In this document: positions 55,611-63,318 of the stretch, piece after piece
How the letters are laid out: each line of letters begins with the position of its first letter
How positions within the stretch are numbered: the first letter of the stretch is position 1
Source of the DNA: Microbacterium sp. SORGH_AS_0888
GTDB lineage: Bacteria > Actinomycetota > Actinomycetes > Actinomycetales > Microbacteriaceae
DNA length: 64,000 bases
Assembly (NCBI RefSeq): GCF_030818905.1
Contig: NZ_JAUTAZ010000001.1
Span: 930,001-994,000, forward strand
Reading direction: 5' to 3'
Program-made: the position numbers and the translations under genes
The notes under the pieces: model-generated
Told to the model about the DNA's origin: nothing
What the model saw: the letters and a program-made list of their open reading frames with translations, nothing else
Database searches by the model: none

Positions 55611-57839
55611 TCAGTTCTTCGCGAGCGCGGCACGGGTCTCCCCGTCCAGACGCCGTTCGATCGCGGCGGCCAGCCCCGGGTGGCCCGCGAGCGTCGGGTC
55701 CTCGGCGATGATCTCCTCGGCGACCTGGCGCGCCCAGCCGATCAGATCCGCGTCGGTCACCACGCGCAGGAGACGCAGCGACGAACGGGCGCCGGACTGC
55801 GCGGCTCCCAGCACATCTCCCTCGCCCCGCAGCTCGAGGTCGACCTCGGCCAGCGCGAAGCCGTCGAGGGTGGCGGCGACGGCGTCGACCCGGGCGCGGG
55901 CGGAGCTGCCCGGCGGCGCCTCCGTGACGAGCAGGCAGAGGCCCGGGACGCCGCCCCGCCCGACCCGGCCCCGGAGCTGGTGCAGCTGAGAGACCCCGAA
56001 CCGGTCGGCGTCCAGCACGATCATGGTGGATGCGTTGGGCACGTCCACGCCGACCTCGATCACGGTCGTGGCCACGAGCACGTCGATCTCACCGGCGGCG
56101 AAGGACCGCATGATGCGATCCTTCTCGTCGGCCGGCATCTTGCCGTGCAGCACCTCGATGCGCGCCGAGCCCAGCCGCGGGTGGTTCGCGATCAGCCGTG
56201 CCACCTGCACGACGCCCCAGCGCGGCGCGGCCGGAGCGCCGACGTGCTCGGGCTGTGCGACCTCGGCGCCCGGCTCGTCCTCCCGTTCCCCCTGCTCGGC
56301 GTCGATCGCGGAGCAGACCACGAAGACCTGCCGCCCGCGGGCGACCTCTTCGGCGGCGCGGTCGAAGGCTCGGGCGAAGAGCTCGGGCCGCTCCGCCATC
56401 GGGACCACGTGGGACTCGATCCCGGCACGACCGGCGGGCATCGTGCGGATGACGGACACGTCCAGGTCGCCGAACACGGTCATCGCCACCGTCCGCGGGA
56501 TCGGGGTCGCCGTCAGCACGAGCGCGTGCGGGCTCGTTCCCTTCTCGCGGAGCGCCTCGCGCTGCTCGACCCCGAACCGGTGCTGCTCGTCGACGACGAC
56601 GAGGCCCAGATCCGCGAAGGTCGTCTTCTCCCCCAGGAGCGCGTGCGTGCCGACGACGATCAAGGCCTGTCCCGAGGCGACGCGCAGCGCCGCCCGCCGC
56701 CGGTCGGGCGCCGACATCTGGCCCGTGAGCAGCGTCGGCATGAGCTCGGGCGCGAGCTGGGGACCCAGCATCCGCGTGATGGAGCGCAGGTGCTGACCGG
56801 CCAGCACCTCGGTCGGCGCGATCAGCGCGCTCTGCCCGCCGCTCTGCGCGACCTGCAGCATCGCACGCAGCGCGACGAGCGTCTTGCCCGAGCCGACCTC
56901 GCCCTGCACGAGCCGGTTCATGGGCCACGTCCCGACGAGGTCTGCGGCGATGCTGTCGCCCACGACGCGCTGGTCGGGCGTGAGCGCGAACGGCAGCGCC
57001 TCGTCGAACCGCGCGAGCAGGCTGCCGGCCGGACGTGCCGTCGCGGCCAGCGCGCGGACCTGCTGGCGCTGCTGCAGCAGCGCCGTCTGCAGCACGAGGG
57101 CCTCGTGCCAGCGCAGCGTCTGCGTCGCGCTCGTGATGTCGGACTCGGAGTTCGGCCGGTGGATGCGGTCGATCGCCCGACGATACGGCAGGAGCACCTG
57201 ACTCTCCCGCAGCGCACGCGGCAGCGGCTCGGGCAGATCGTCGAGCAGATCGAGGACGTGCGAGACGACGCGGGCGAACGCCCAGCTGGAGACGGTCGAG
57301 GTCGCCGGATAGATCGGGATCGGCTTGTCGGCGTAGGACTGCGCGCTGATCTCGGACGCGTCGAGGTCGATGAACGCGGAGCTCTGGTGCTCGACACCGA
57401 GGCTGCGGGAGCGCTCGGGAGCCTCGCCGGACCCGAACAGGACGTAGTCGGGGTGCGCGAACTGCAGACCGCCGCGGTACTCGCCGACCTTGCCGGAGAA
57501 GATGCCCCGACGCCCGGGGACGAGGTCTTTGGCCCGCCACGACTGGTTGAAGAAGGTGAGCTGCAGGTCGCCGTGGTCGTCCGTGATGACGACCTCGAGG
57601 ATCGAGCCCCCGCGGCTGCGCATCTTCCGTTCGCGCACGTGCTTGACCTTGGCGACGATCGTGACCTGCTCGCCGACCACGAGCGAGTCGATCGGGGTGA
57701 GCTCGCCGCGCCGCGCGTAGCGACGCGGGTAGTGCGACAGCACGTCGGCGACCGTCCGCATCCCGAACGCACGCTTGAGGGCGCCCGCCGTCTTGCCGCC
57801 CACGACGCCGTCCAGCCGACTGTCCAGGGTCACGCTCAC
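55611..57839 (-). CDS. recG: ATP-dependent DNA helicase RecG
   Basis: Helicase that remodels stalled forks and branched DNA. The 742 residues have the wedge / OB domain, then GEVGSGKTLVALRAMLQ (Walker A), VVVDEQHRFGVEQR (DEQH box in place of DExH), LTATPIPRTVAMTVFGDLDV, VATTVIEVGVDVPNASTM and QLRGRVGRG. A 30-residue insert after CSAIDAEQ (EREDEPGAEVAQPEHVGAPA) is seen in related species. The GTG at 57839 fits a TAGACT box 7 bases upstream. Confidence 0.97.
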   Translation of the reverse strand: MSVTLDSRLDGVVGGKTAGALKRAFGMRTVADVLSHYPRRYARRGELTPIDSLVVGEQVTIVAKVKHVRERKMRSRGGSILEVVITDDHGDLQLTFFNQSWRAKDLVPGRRGIFSGKVGEYRGGLQFAHPDYVLFGSGEAPERSRSLGVEHQSSAFIDLDASEISAQSYADKPIPIYPATSTVSSWAFARVVSHVLDLLDDLPEPLPRALRESQVLLPYRRAIDRIHRPNSESDITSATQTLRWHEALVLQTALLQQRQQVRALAATARPAGSLLARFDEALPFALTPDQRVVGDSIAADLVGTWPMNRLVQGEVGSGKTLVALRAMLQVAQSGGQSALIAPTEVLAGQHLRSITRMLGPQLAPELMPTLLTGQMSAPDRRRAALRVASGQALIVVGTHALLGEKTTFADLGLVVVDEQHRFGVEQREALREKGTSPHALVLTATPIPRTVAMTVFGDLDVSVIRTMPAGRAGIESHVVPMAERPELFARAFDRAAEEVARGRQVFVVCSAIDAEQGEREDEPGAEVAQPEHVGAPAAPRWGVVQVARLIANHPRLGSARIEVLHGKMPADEKDRIMRSFAAGEIDVLVATTVIEVGVDVPNASTMIVLDADRFGVSQLHQLRGRVGRGGVPGLCLLVTEAPPGSSARARVDAVAATLDGFALAEVDLELRGEGDVLGAAQSGARSSLRLLRVVTDADLIGWARQVAEEIIAEDPTLAGHPGLAAAIERRLDGETRAALAKN

Positions 57840-57846
57840 GCCCGAG

Positions 57847-57852
57847 AGTCTA
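57847..57852 (-). promoter_or_regulatory. Leaderless-type -10 box of recG
   Basis: TAGACT stands 7 bases before the GTG at 57839. A divergent box for the acyltransferase is 40 bases away. Confidence 0.5.
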
Positions 57853-57892
57853 GGCGGCGCTGCGGACACGGGGCGCTCACGGCCCCAGCCGC

Positions 57893-57898
57893 TAGCGT
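57893..57898 (+). promoter_or_regulatory. Leaderless-type -10 box of the acyltransferase
   Basis: TAGCGT stands 6 bases before the ATG at 57905. Confidence 0.5.
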
Positions 57899-57904
57899 GA
57901 CGGG

Positions 57905-58480
57905 ATGATTCGTCGATCGATCGCACGCCTCTACTGGCGACTGAGCCGCTGGCGGCTGGTCACCGAGCCCGCGCCCGACCGCCCGACCGTGCTCATCGGC
58001 GCGCCGCACACCTCCAACTGGGACTTCGTGATCATGCTCGCGATCGCGTGGCGACTAGGCATCCCGGTGCGGTGGCTCGGCAAGAAGAGCCTGTTCCGCG
58101 GCTGGCGCGCTCCCATCATGCGGGCTCTGGGCGGGATCCCCGTCGACAGGGAGGACCCCGGACGCGTGGTGGCGGAGGTCGTCGCTCGCGTGCACGCCGG
58201 CGAGGTCTTCGGCCTCGTGGTGACGCCGGAGGGCACACGCGGGCGGGCGCCGTACTGGAAGTCCGGGTTCGCGCGCATCGCGGCGCAGACCGGGATGCCG
58301 GTGACCCTCGGCTACGTCGACCGCACCACGATGACGGCCGGGCTCGGCCCGACCATCACCCTCGGCGGGGACGTCGGAGCGGACATGGACCGCATCCGCG
58401 CCTTCTACGCAGACAAGGCCGGGGTGCGCCCGCAGTTCCGCACCGAGCCCCGGCTGCGCGAGGAGGACGACGCGGAGTGA
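57905..58480 (+). CDS. Acyltransferase (1-acylglycerol-3-phosphate acyltransferase-like)
   Basis: The 191-residue protein has PlsC-type blocks, with HTSNWD in place of the usual H-x4-D, LGKKSLFRGWRAPIMRALGG and TPEGTRGRAPYWKSGFARIA. This short form is found in many bacteria and probably acylates a lipid or other small acceptor. Substrate unknown. It is divergent from recG and convergent with rnhA. Confidence 0.88.
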   Translation: MIRRSIARLYWRLSRWRLVTEPAPDRPTVLIGAPHTSNWDFVIMLAIAWRLGIPVRWLGKKSLFRGWRAPIMRALGGIPVDREDPGRVVAEVVARVHAGEVFGLVVTPEGTRGRAPYWKSGFARIAAQTGMPVTLGYVDRTTMTAGLGPTITLGGDVGADMDRIRAFYADKAGVRPQFRTEPRLREEDDAE

Positions 58481-58486
58481 CGCGCC

Positions 58487-59053
58487 TCAGCCCCGCACGC
58501 GGTCGCCCGCGCCGCGCGGCGGATCGACCGAGACATCGAGCGGCTCGAGACCGCGCAACGACGTCCACACCATCCGCTCCCCCTTGGCCGCGTGCTGCGA
58601 CGCGCGGACGGCGCGCTCGTCCGCCCAGCTGTTGAGGCGATGCCCGGCGTGTCCTCGCACGTGCTCGAGGACGACGTCCGGCAGCCCCGCGGCGCGGCGC
58701 GCATCACGGGCGGCGATCAGCTGCTCGAGGATGTCGCGGTTCGCGACCGGCTTCTTCGCGCTCGTCACCCAGCCGCGGCGACGGTGACCGTCCATCCACG
58801 ACGAGTAGGTGTCGATCGCGTACTTCGAGTCGGCCTGGACGATGAGCTCGGGCACGTCCGCATGATCGGTGATCGCGTGGAGCAGGCCCAGCAGCTCACC
58901 GATGTTGTTGGTGCCCTGCGGGAGCGAGCCCGCGGCCCAGTGACCGTCCTCGCCCACCCACGCCCAGCCGGCCGGGCCCGGATTGCCCTTGCAGGCGCCG
59001 TCGGTGGCGACGACGTAGCGGTCGGACGGGGACGGGGTGTTCGCGGTCGGCAC
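58487..59053 (-). CDS. rnhA: Ribonuclease HI
   Basis: The 188 residues show the type I active site: ATDGACKGNPGPAGWAWV (first Asp), NNIGELLGLLHAI (Glu), VQADSKYAIDTYSSWM (Asp) and a late RGHAGHRLNSWADERA with His and Asp. The C-terminal 35 residues extend beyond the E. coli enzyme. It degrades RNA in RNA-DNA hybrids, alongside rnhB at 28011-28661. Confidence 0.94.
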   Translation of the reverse strand: MPTANTPSPSDRYVVATDGACKGNPGPAGWAWVGEDGHWAAGSLPQGTNNIGELLGLLHAITDHADVPELIVQADSKYAIDTYSSWMDGHRRRGWVTSAKKPVANRDILEQLIAARDARRAAGLPDVVLEHVRGHAGHRLNSWADERAVRASQHAAKGERMVWTSLRGLEPLDVSVDPPRGAGDRVRG

Positions 59054-59100
59054 GCGTTCCAGTCTCCCAGGTCGGCGGCATCCGTTCGCCCTGCTCCCTG

Positions 59101-59168
59101 ATCAGGACGTCTCGCCACAGCAGGCGCCGCGCAGGACAGATCGTCCTGAGACGGCGAGATGTCCTGAT
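59101..59168. repeat. Nested palindrome between the flavin reductase and rnhA
   Basis: Outer arms ATCAGGACGTCTCGCC (59101-59116) and GGCGAGATGTCCTGAT (59153-59168), with one G-T pair, enclose inner CAGGAC (59132-59137) and GTCCTG (59143-59148). The word CAGGAC occurs twice directly and twice inverted. Probably ends the flavin reductase transcript. Confidence 0.65.
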
Positions 59169-59178
59169 GCGACGCGGG

Positions 59179-59748
59179 TCAGCCGTCGGCGCGCGAGTGC
59201 TCGCCGAGGCGGTGCCAGGTGCGGTTGTGGTACACCAGCGCGTTTCCGTGCTCGCCCGGCTCGACGTCGCGCGCGATGTCGGACTGCAGCGCGTGCGCGG
59301 CGATGACGGTCGAGCCGCCCGCGTTCATCCGCTCCACGATCGCGCAGCGCACCCAGGCTCGCACCCCGTGGTACACCGGCTCGCCGGTGACGAGCCGGGA
59401 CCAGGCCGTACGGTCGGCGAAACGGTCGACGCCGCTCGTGGAGGCCAGCTGCGCGATCGGCAGGTCGTCGGCATCCAGCAGGTGCACGACGACCGTCTCC
59501 GATGCGAGGATCGCCGGCGTCGCGGAGGAGAGCGCGGAGACGGAGAAGATGAGCAGCGGCGGCTCGACGCTCACGGACGACACGGACGTCGCGGTCAGCG
59601 CGACAGGGCCGTCCGGCCCCTCGGCGGTGATGACCGCGACACCGCCGGGGTGTCCGCGGAACAGCGCCTTGAACGCATCCGCGGAGAGCGACGCCCCGAG
59701 GGCGCGCTCGTGCTCGGGAAGGGAAGGGGCGGGCGACGGGCTGGTCAT
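59179..59748 (-). CDS. Flavin reductase family protein
   Basis: The 189-residue FMN-binding split barrel has FKALFRGHPGGVAVITAEGP, VALTATSVSSVSVEPPLLIF and LVYHNRTWHRLGEH. Such proteins supply reduced flavin to monooxygenases or are stand-alone reductases; no monooxygenase lies nearby. The ATG at 59748 has TACGGT 6 bases upstream. Confidence 0.9.
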   Translation of the reverse strand: MTSPSPAPSLPEHERALGASLSADAFKALFRGHPGGVAVITAEGPDGPVALTATSVSSVSVEPPLLIFSVSALSSATPAILASETVVVHLLDADDLPIAQLASTSGVDRFADRTAWSRLVTGEPVYHGVRAWVRCAIVERMNAGGSTVIAAHALQSDIARDVEPGEHGNALVYHNRTWHRLGEHSRADG

Positions 59749-59754
59749 GGCACG

Positions 59755-59760
59755 ACCGTA
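59755..59760 (-). promoter_or_regulatory. Leaderless-type -10 box of the flavin reductase
   Basis: TACGGT stands 6 bases before the ATG at 59748. Confidence 0.5.
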
Positions 59761-59899
59761 CGGCTCGCCGCACCCGATCGCACGTGCGACCGAAACATGA
59801 CGCAATGGACCATGGTGACCTCCTCCGGAGCAAACCGTCGCAGCCCGCTCGACTATTCCCGGTGATCCCGGCGGCCGGTCGGGATGGTTGACTGGGGCA

Positions 59900-60574
59900 A
59901 TGGGACCGGTCGCGATGTTCCCCCTGAGCACGGTGCTGCTGCCGGCGATGCCGCTGCCGCTGCGGATCTTCGAGGAGCGCTACCGCATCCTCCTCGGGCG
60001 GCTCCTCGAAGAGGAGGAGCCCGAGTTCGGCGTCGTGCTCATCGCCCGCGGTGCCGAGGCCGGGGGCGGCGAGGTGCGACACGACATCGGCACGCTCGCC
60101 CGCATCGTGCGCGTGACGGCGGGAGAGAGCGACATCGGCCTGCTCACCACGGGCGGACGACGTATCCGCGTCACGGAGTGGCTCGCCGACGACCCCTACC
60201 CGCGCGCCATGGTCGAGACGCTTCCCGACCTCGAGTTCAAGGACGAGCTCGGTCCGCTCCTGCGCGAGGTCGACGGAACGGTGCGACGGGTGCTCGCCCG
60301 CGCCGCAGAGTACGCCGACACCCGGTGGGACGCCGGGATCGAGCTGAGCGACGAGCCCGTCGCCGCGGCCTGGCAGCTCGCCGGCATCGCGCCGCTCGGT
60401 TCGGTCGACCGCCTCGAGCTGCTGCACGCGACGACGCTCGGAGAGCTCCTGCGCCGGACCCTCGACCTCGTGATCGCGGCGGAGCCGGCCCTCACGGCGC
60501 CGCCCGCCCCGGACGAGGTCGACGCGGCCCTCGAAGACCTGCTGCGCGATGAATCGCCGCCCGGCGACGCGTAG
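59900..60574 (+). CDS. LON substrate-binding domain protein
   Basis: The 224-residue protein is a stand-alone Lon N-terminal domain: VAMFPLSTVLLPAMPLPLRI, FEERYRILLGRLLEEE and GLLTTGGRRIRVTEW, followed by a helical bundle. It has no ATPase or protease domain. In other bacteria such proteins are of unknown role, perhaps as adaptors. The ATG at 59900 is chosen over a TTG at 59888. Confidence 0.88.
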   Translation: MGPVAMFPLSTVLLPAMPLPLRIFEERYRILLGRLLEEEEPEFGVVLIARGAEAGGGEVRHDIGTLARIVRVTAGESDIGLLTTGGRRIRVTEWLADDPYPRAMVETLPDLEFKDELGPLLREVDGTVRRVLARAAEYADTRWDAGIELSDEPVAAAWQLAGIAPLGSVDRLELLHATTLGELLRRTLDLVIAAEPALTAPPAPDEVDAALEDLLRDESPPGDA

Positions 60575-60577
60575 GCT
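60572..60577 (+). promoter_or_regulatory. Leaderless-type -10 box of the two-helix membrane protein
   Basis: TAGGCT stands 6 bases before the GTG at 60584. It starts with the TAG stop of the gene before. Confidence 0.5.
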
Positions 60578-60583
60578 GGCGGG

Positions 60584-61063
60584 GTGTCCGTCCCCGACAG
60601 CGTCCGCTTCCGCGCGCCGCGCGGCCGCATCGTCGTGCTGCTGATCGCGTGCCTGCTGATCGGGGCGATGGGCGTCGTGATCGTGCTCTTGAACCTCGAC
60701 AACCTCGTGAGCCTCCTCGTGGGCGCCGCGGCCATCGGGCTCTTCGGGCTCGGGGGCGGGTTCAGCCTCGTACGTCAGCTGCGGGCCACGACCCTGCGCG
60801 CCGACGCGGACGGCCTCCACGTCGGGCGCGTGGGCACGGCTCCGTGGGGCGACGTGGACCGGATCGGCACGACGGCCCGCGGCGAGCTGGGCGTCCGCCT
60901 CCGCCGTAGCGACGCGCTCCTGTCGGACGCGCCGCGCGACACGAACCGCGAGACCCTCCGGGAGACGCGGGCGACGAGCGGGTACGACCTCGTCTTCTCC
61001 GCCCACGACCTCGGCACGACCCCGTCCGAGGCGGCTGCCGCGCTGCGCCGCTTCCTCCCCTGA
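60584..61063 (+). CDS. Two-helix membrane protein with a PH-like domain
   Basis: The 159-residue protein has two membrane helices near the N-terminus (IVVLLIACLLIGAMGVVIVL, LVSLLVGAAAIGLFGLGGGF) and a soluble part with LRADADGLHVGRVGTAPWGD, as in small bacterial PH-like proteins. Function unknown. It runs between the LON-domain gene and the FUSC gene on the same strand. Confidence 0.75.
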   Translation: MSVPDSVRFRAPRGRIVVLLIACLLIGAMGVVIVLLNLDNLVSLLVGAAAIGLFGLGGGFSLVRQLRATTLRADADGLHVGRVGTAPWGDVDRIGTTARGELGVRLRRSDALLSDAPRDTNRETLRETRATSGYDLVFSAHDLGTTPSEAAAALRRFLP

Positions 61064-61074
61064 GTCCGGATGCG

Positions 61075-61080
61075 TAGCCT
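61075..61080 (+). promoter_or_regulatory. Leaderless-type -10 box of the FUSC gene
   Basis: TAGCCT stands 7 bases before the GTG at 61088 and inside the frame opened by the upstream ATG at 61070, which argues for the GTG as the true start. Confidence 0.5.
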
Positions 61081-61087
61081 GGGCGGC

Positions 61088-62122
61088 GTGCAGGTCACGG
61101 CGGCGTTCCGCGCACCGAAGCGCTCGTCGCTGCTGCAGGTGGTCAAGTCGGCCGTCGCCACGGTCGCGGCCTGGCTCGTGGCCGGCTGGGTGGTGCAGGG
61201 ACCGGTGCCGGTGTTCGCAGCGATCGCGGCGCTCCTGGTCGTGCAGCCGAGTCTCAATCAGTCGTTCGCACGCGCCATCGAGCGATCCGTCGGCGTCATC
61301 GCGGGCGTCGTCGTCGCCTCGCTGCTCGGGATCGCGTTCGGCAACGGGACCTGGGTGATCCTCACCGCGGCCGCCGCCGGTCTCCTTCTGGCATGGGCGG
61401 CGAGGATGACGCCGGGCACGGCGAACCAGATGGCCATCAGCGGCATCCTCGTGCTCGCGCTCGGACCGGCGACCCCCGGCTACGCGCTCGACCGGGTGCT
61501 CGAGACGCTGCTGGGAGCCGCCATCGGGTTCGTCGTCAATGTGGCGCTCGTCCCGCCCGTGGCCGTCGCGCCCGCCCGCGCCGCCGTGACGGCGCTCGGC
61601 GACGAGCTCGCGGCATCCTTCCGCCGGCTCGCCGACGGGCTCGAGACGCCCCGCAGCCGCGCCGACCTGGAAGAGCTCATGCTGCACGCGCGCCTCCTGC
61701 GTCCGATGCGCGACAAGGCCGCGGCGGCGCTGGAGACCGCTCAGGAGTCGCTCACGCTGAACCCGCGCGGCGGCACGCACCGAGCCGACCTCGCGGCCCA
61801 GCAGCGCCTGCTGGAGCTGTACACGCCGATGATCACGCAGCTGATCGGCATGACCCGGACCGTGTACGACGGCTACGCGCCCGACCTCGCCGAAGAGCCG
61901 AGCGTGCGAGCGATCGCCGAGCAGCTGCGGCGGGCCGCCCACGACGTCGAGCTGCTCGACCGCGTCGACGAGGGCTCGGTCCCCGACGAGCCGCCCGCGC
62001 TCACGACGCCGTTGCAGATCACACAGCCCTCGGCGACCCACTGGATCCTCGTCGGCTCGCTCCTGGAGGACCTCCACCGGATCCACCGCGGGCTCCAGGA
62101 GGGCGTCGACCGCACCGACTGA
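61088..62122 (+). CDS. FUSC family membrane protein (aromatic acid exporter-like)
   Basis: The 344-residue protein has about six membrane helices in the first half (VVKSAVATVAAWLVAGWVVQ, VFAAIAALLVVQPSLNQSFA, GVIAGVVVASLLGIAFG) and a soluble helical second half. The P-S-L-N-Q-S-F-x-R-A-x-x-R-x-x-G block is typical of FUSC proteins, related to AaeB / fusaric acid efflux. The substrate is not known. The GTG at 61088 is preferred over the ATG at 61070. Confidence 0.87.
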   Translation: MQVTAAFRAPKRSSLLQVVKSAVATVAAWLVAGWVVQGPVPVFAAIAALLVVQPSLNQSFARAIERSVGVIAGVVVASLLGIAFGNGTWVILTAAAAGLLLAWAARMTPGTANQMAISGILVLALGPATPGYALDRVLETLLGAAIGFVVNVALVPPVAVAPARAAVTALGDELAASFRRLADGLETPRSRADLEELMLHARLLRPMRDKAAAALETAQESLTLNPRGGTHRADLAAQQRLLELYTPMITQLIGMTRTVYDGYAPDLAEEPSVRAIAEQLRRAAHDVELLDRVDEGSVPDEPPALTTPLQITQPSATHWILVGSLLEDLHRIHRGLQEGVDRTD

Positions 62123-62137
62123 GCCGGCCGCCGCGGG

Positions 62138-62494
62138 TCAGCGCGAGCGGTCGGCGCAGGCGACGCAGCGGGTCGCCGCCGGCAGCGCGCGCAGCCGACC
62201 CTCGGGGATCTCGGCGCCGCACACCGCGCACACCCCGTACGAACCGGCGGCGAGCCGCTCGGCGGCGAGCGCGAGCTCCTCGATCTCGGCGACCGTCTGG
62301 CGACGCAGTCCCGCCAGCCGGGACCACTCCCCGCTCGTCGTCGCCCCCTCGGGGTCGTGCTCGTCGTCGGCGCCGGCCGCGTCCGACCGCGCGGCGCGCA
62401 CGGCTGCCAGATCGGCCTCGATCCCCGCGAGGCGATCCGCCGCCATCCGACGCCGCTCGCCCACGATCGCCTCGAACTCCGTGGTGTCGATCAT
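62138..62494 (-). CDS. DksA/TraR-type C4 zinc finger protein
   Basis: A 118-residue protein with a coiled-coil N-terminal half (FEAIVGERRRMAADRLAGIE) and a C-terminal C-x2-C-x17-C-x2-C finger (YGVCAVCGAEIPEGRL, TRCVACADR). It likely binds the RNA polymerase secondary channel, as DksA does. It is convergent with the FUSC gene. Confidence 0.92.
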   Translation of the reverse strand: MIDTTEFEAIVGERRRMAADRLAGIEADLAAVRAARSDAAGADDEHDPEGATTSGEWSRLAGLRRQTVAEIEELALAAERLAAGSYGVCAVCGAEIPEGRLRALPAATRCVACADRSR

Positions 62495-62525
62495 CGACGC
62501 ATCCGCCGTCCCGCGCCCCTCGCGC

Positions 62526-62624
62526 TCACGCCCCCGTGACGACCGCCGTCACCGCCAGCGGCGGGAGGCCGCCGTTCCGGTCGGCCGTCGTGCCGAGGGC
62601 GACGAACGGGGCACGGGTCTTCAC
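62526..62624 (-). CDS. Possible 32-residue ORF upstream of the DksA-type gene
   Basis: A GTG at 62624 opens 32 codons (MKTRAPFVALGTTADRN and on to VVTGA) ending at TGA. GATACT stands 6 bases upstream, like the leaderless boxes elsewhere. The DksA-type gene starts 31 bases after its stop. No family is recognised; could be chance in GC-rich DNA. Confidence 0.25.
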   Translation of the reverse strand: MKTRAPFVALGTTADRNGGLPPLAVTAVVTGA

Positions 62625-62681
62625 GAGATCAGTATCGCAGCGCGGGGGGCGCGCGGGGTCACGGTCGCGTGTCCGCGGTCC

Positions 62682-63275
62682 TCACTCGGCGACGCCGCGG
62701 GCGTTGTAGACGAGCGCGTCGCTGTCGCCGTAGGCGCGGAAGACCTCGACGGCCTCGTCGTGGCGTACGCCGGTGGTCACGCGGATGCCGCGGGCCTCGA
62801 ACTGGGCGGCCCAGTCGTCCACGACGGGCCCCTCGTCGAATCCCGTGAGCTCCTCCAGCAGCGGCCCTTCGCCCGCGACGACGAGCGAGCGGACACCGCT
62901 CCACATCGTGGCGCCGTAGCACATGACGCACGGCCGCCAGTTGACGACCAGCTGCAGGTCCGCACCCTCGGCGCCGAGGTCCCAGCGGCCGAGGGCCGTC
63001 TGGGCGAGCCCCAGGGTCGTGACCTCGGCGTGCATCGAGGTGATGCCGGAGGCCAGGACGACGTTGACGCCGGCGGAGACCAGCTCGCCCGTGGCGGAGT
63101 CGACCACGATCGCGGCGAAGGGGCCACCGCTGCCCTCGCGCCAGTTGCGATCCGCGAGCTGGTTCACGAGGTCCATCCGATCCTCGAGCGTGGGCAGCAC
63201 GGCGGGCAGGGTGTCGAGCTCGGGCACCAGCCAGGTGGGAAGGGAGGCGTGGATGTCTGTGGCAAGGGTGGTCAT
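62682..63275 (-). CDS. Nucleoside deaminase family protein
   Basis: The 197-residue cytidine-deaminase-fold protein has the zinc site SMHAEVTTLG (His and Glu) and WRPCVMCYGATMWSG (two Cys), and GGPFAAIVVDSATGELVSAG near the start. Members deaminate guanine, tRNA adenosine or small bases; this group is closest to guanine-deaminase-like enzymes. GAGGGG precedes the ATG. Confidence 0.9.
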   Translation of the reverse strand: MTTLATDIHASLPTWLVPELDTLPAVLPTLEDRMDLVNQLADRNWREGSGGPFAAIVVDSATGELVSAGVNVVLASGITSMHAEVTTLGLAQTALGRWDLGAEGADLQLVVNWRPCVMCYGATMWSGVRSLVVAGEGPLLEELTGFDEGPVVDDWAAQFEARGIRVTTGVRHDEAVEVFRAYGDSDALVYNARGVAE

Positions 63276-63318
63276 CCCCTCATCCTCTCCGACGTGTGTG
63301 TCGCCCCTGTTACGCCGC

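Noticed and set aside
59102..62086. A 994-codon minus-strand frame across five genes
   Set aside because: It crosses genes with clear motifs on both strands; a GC artefact.
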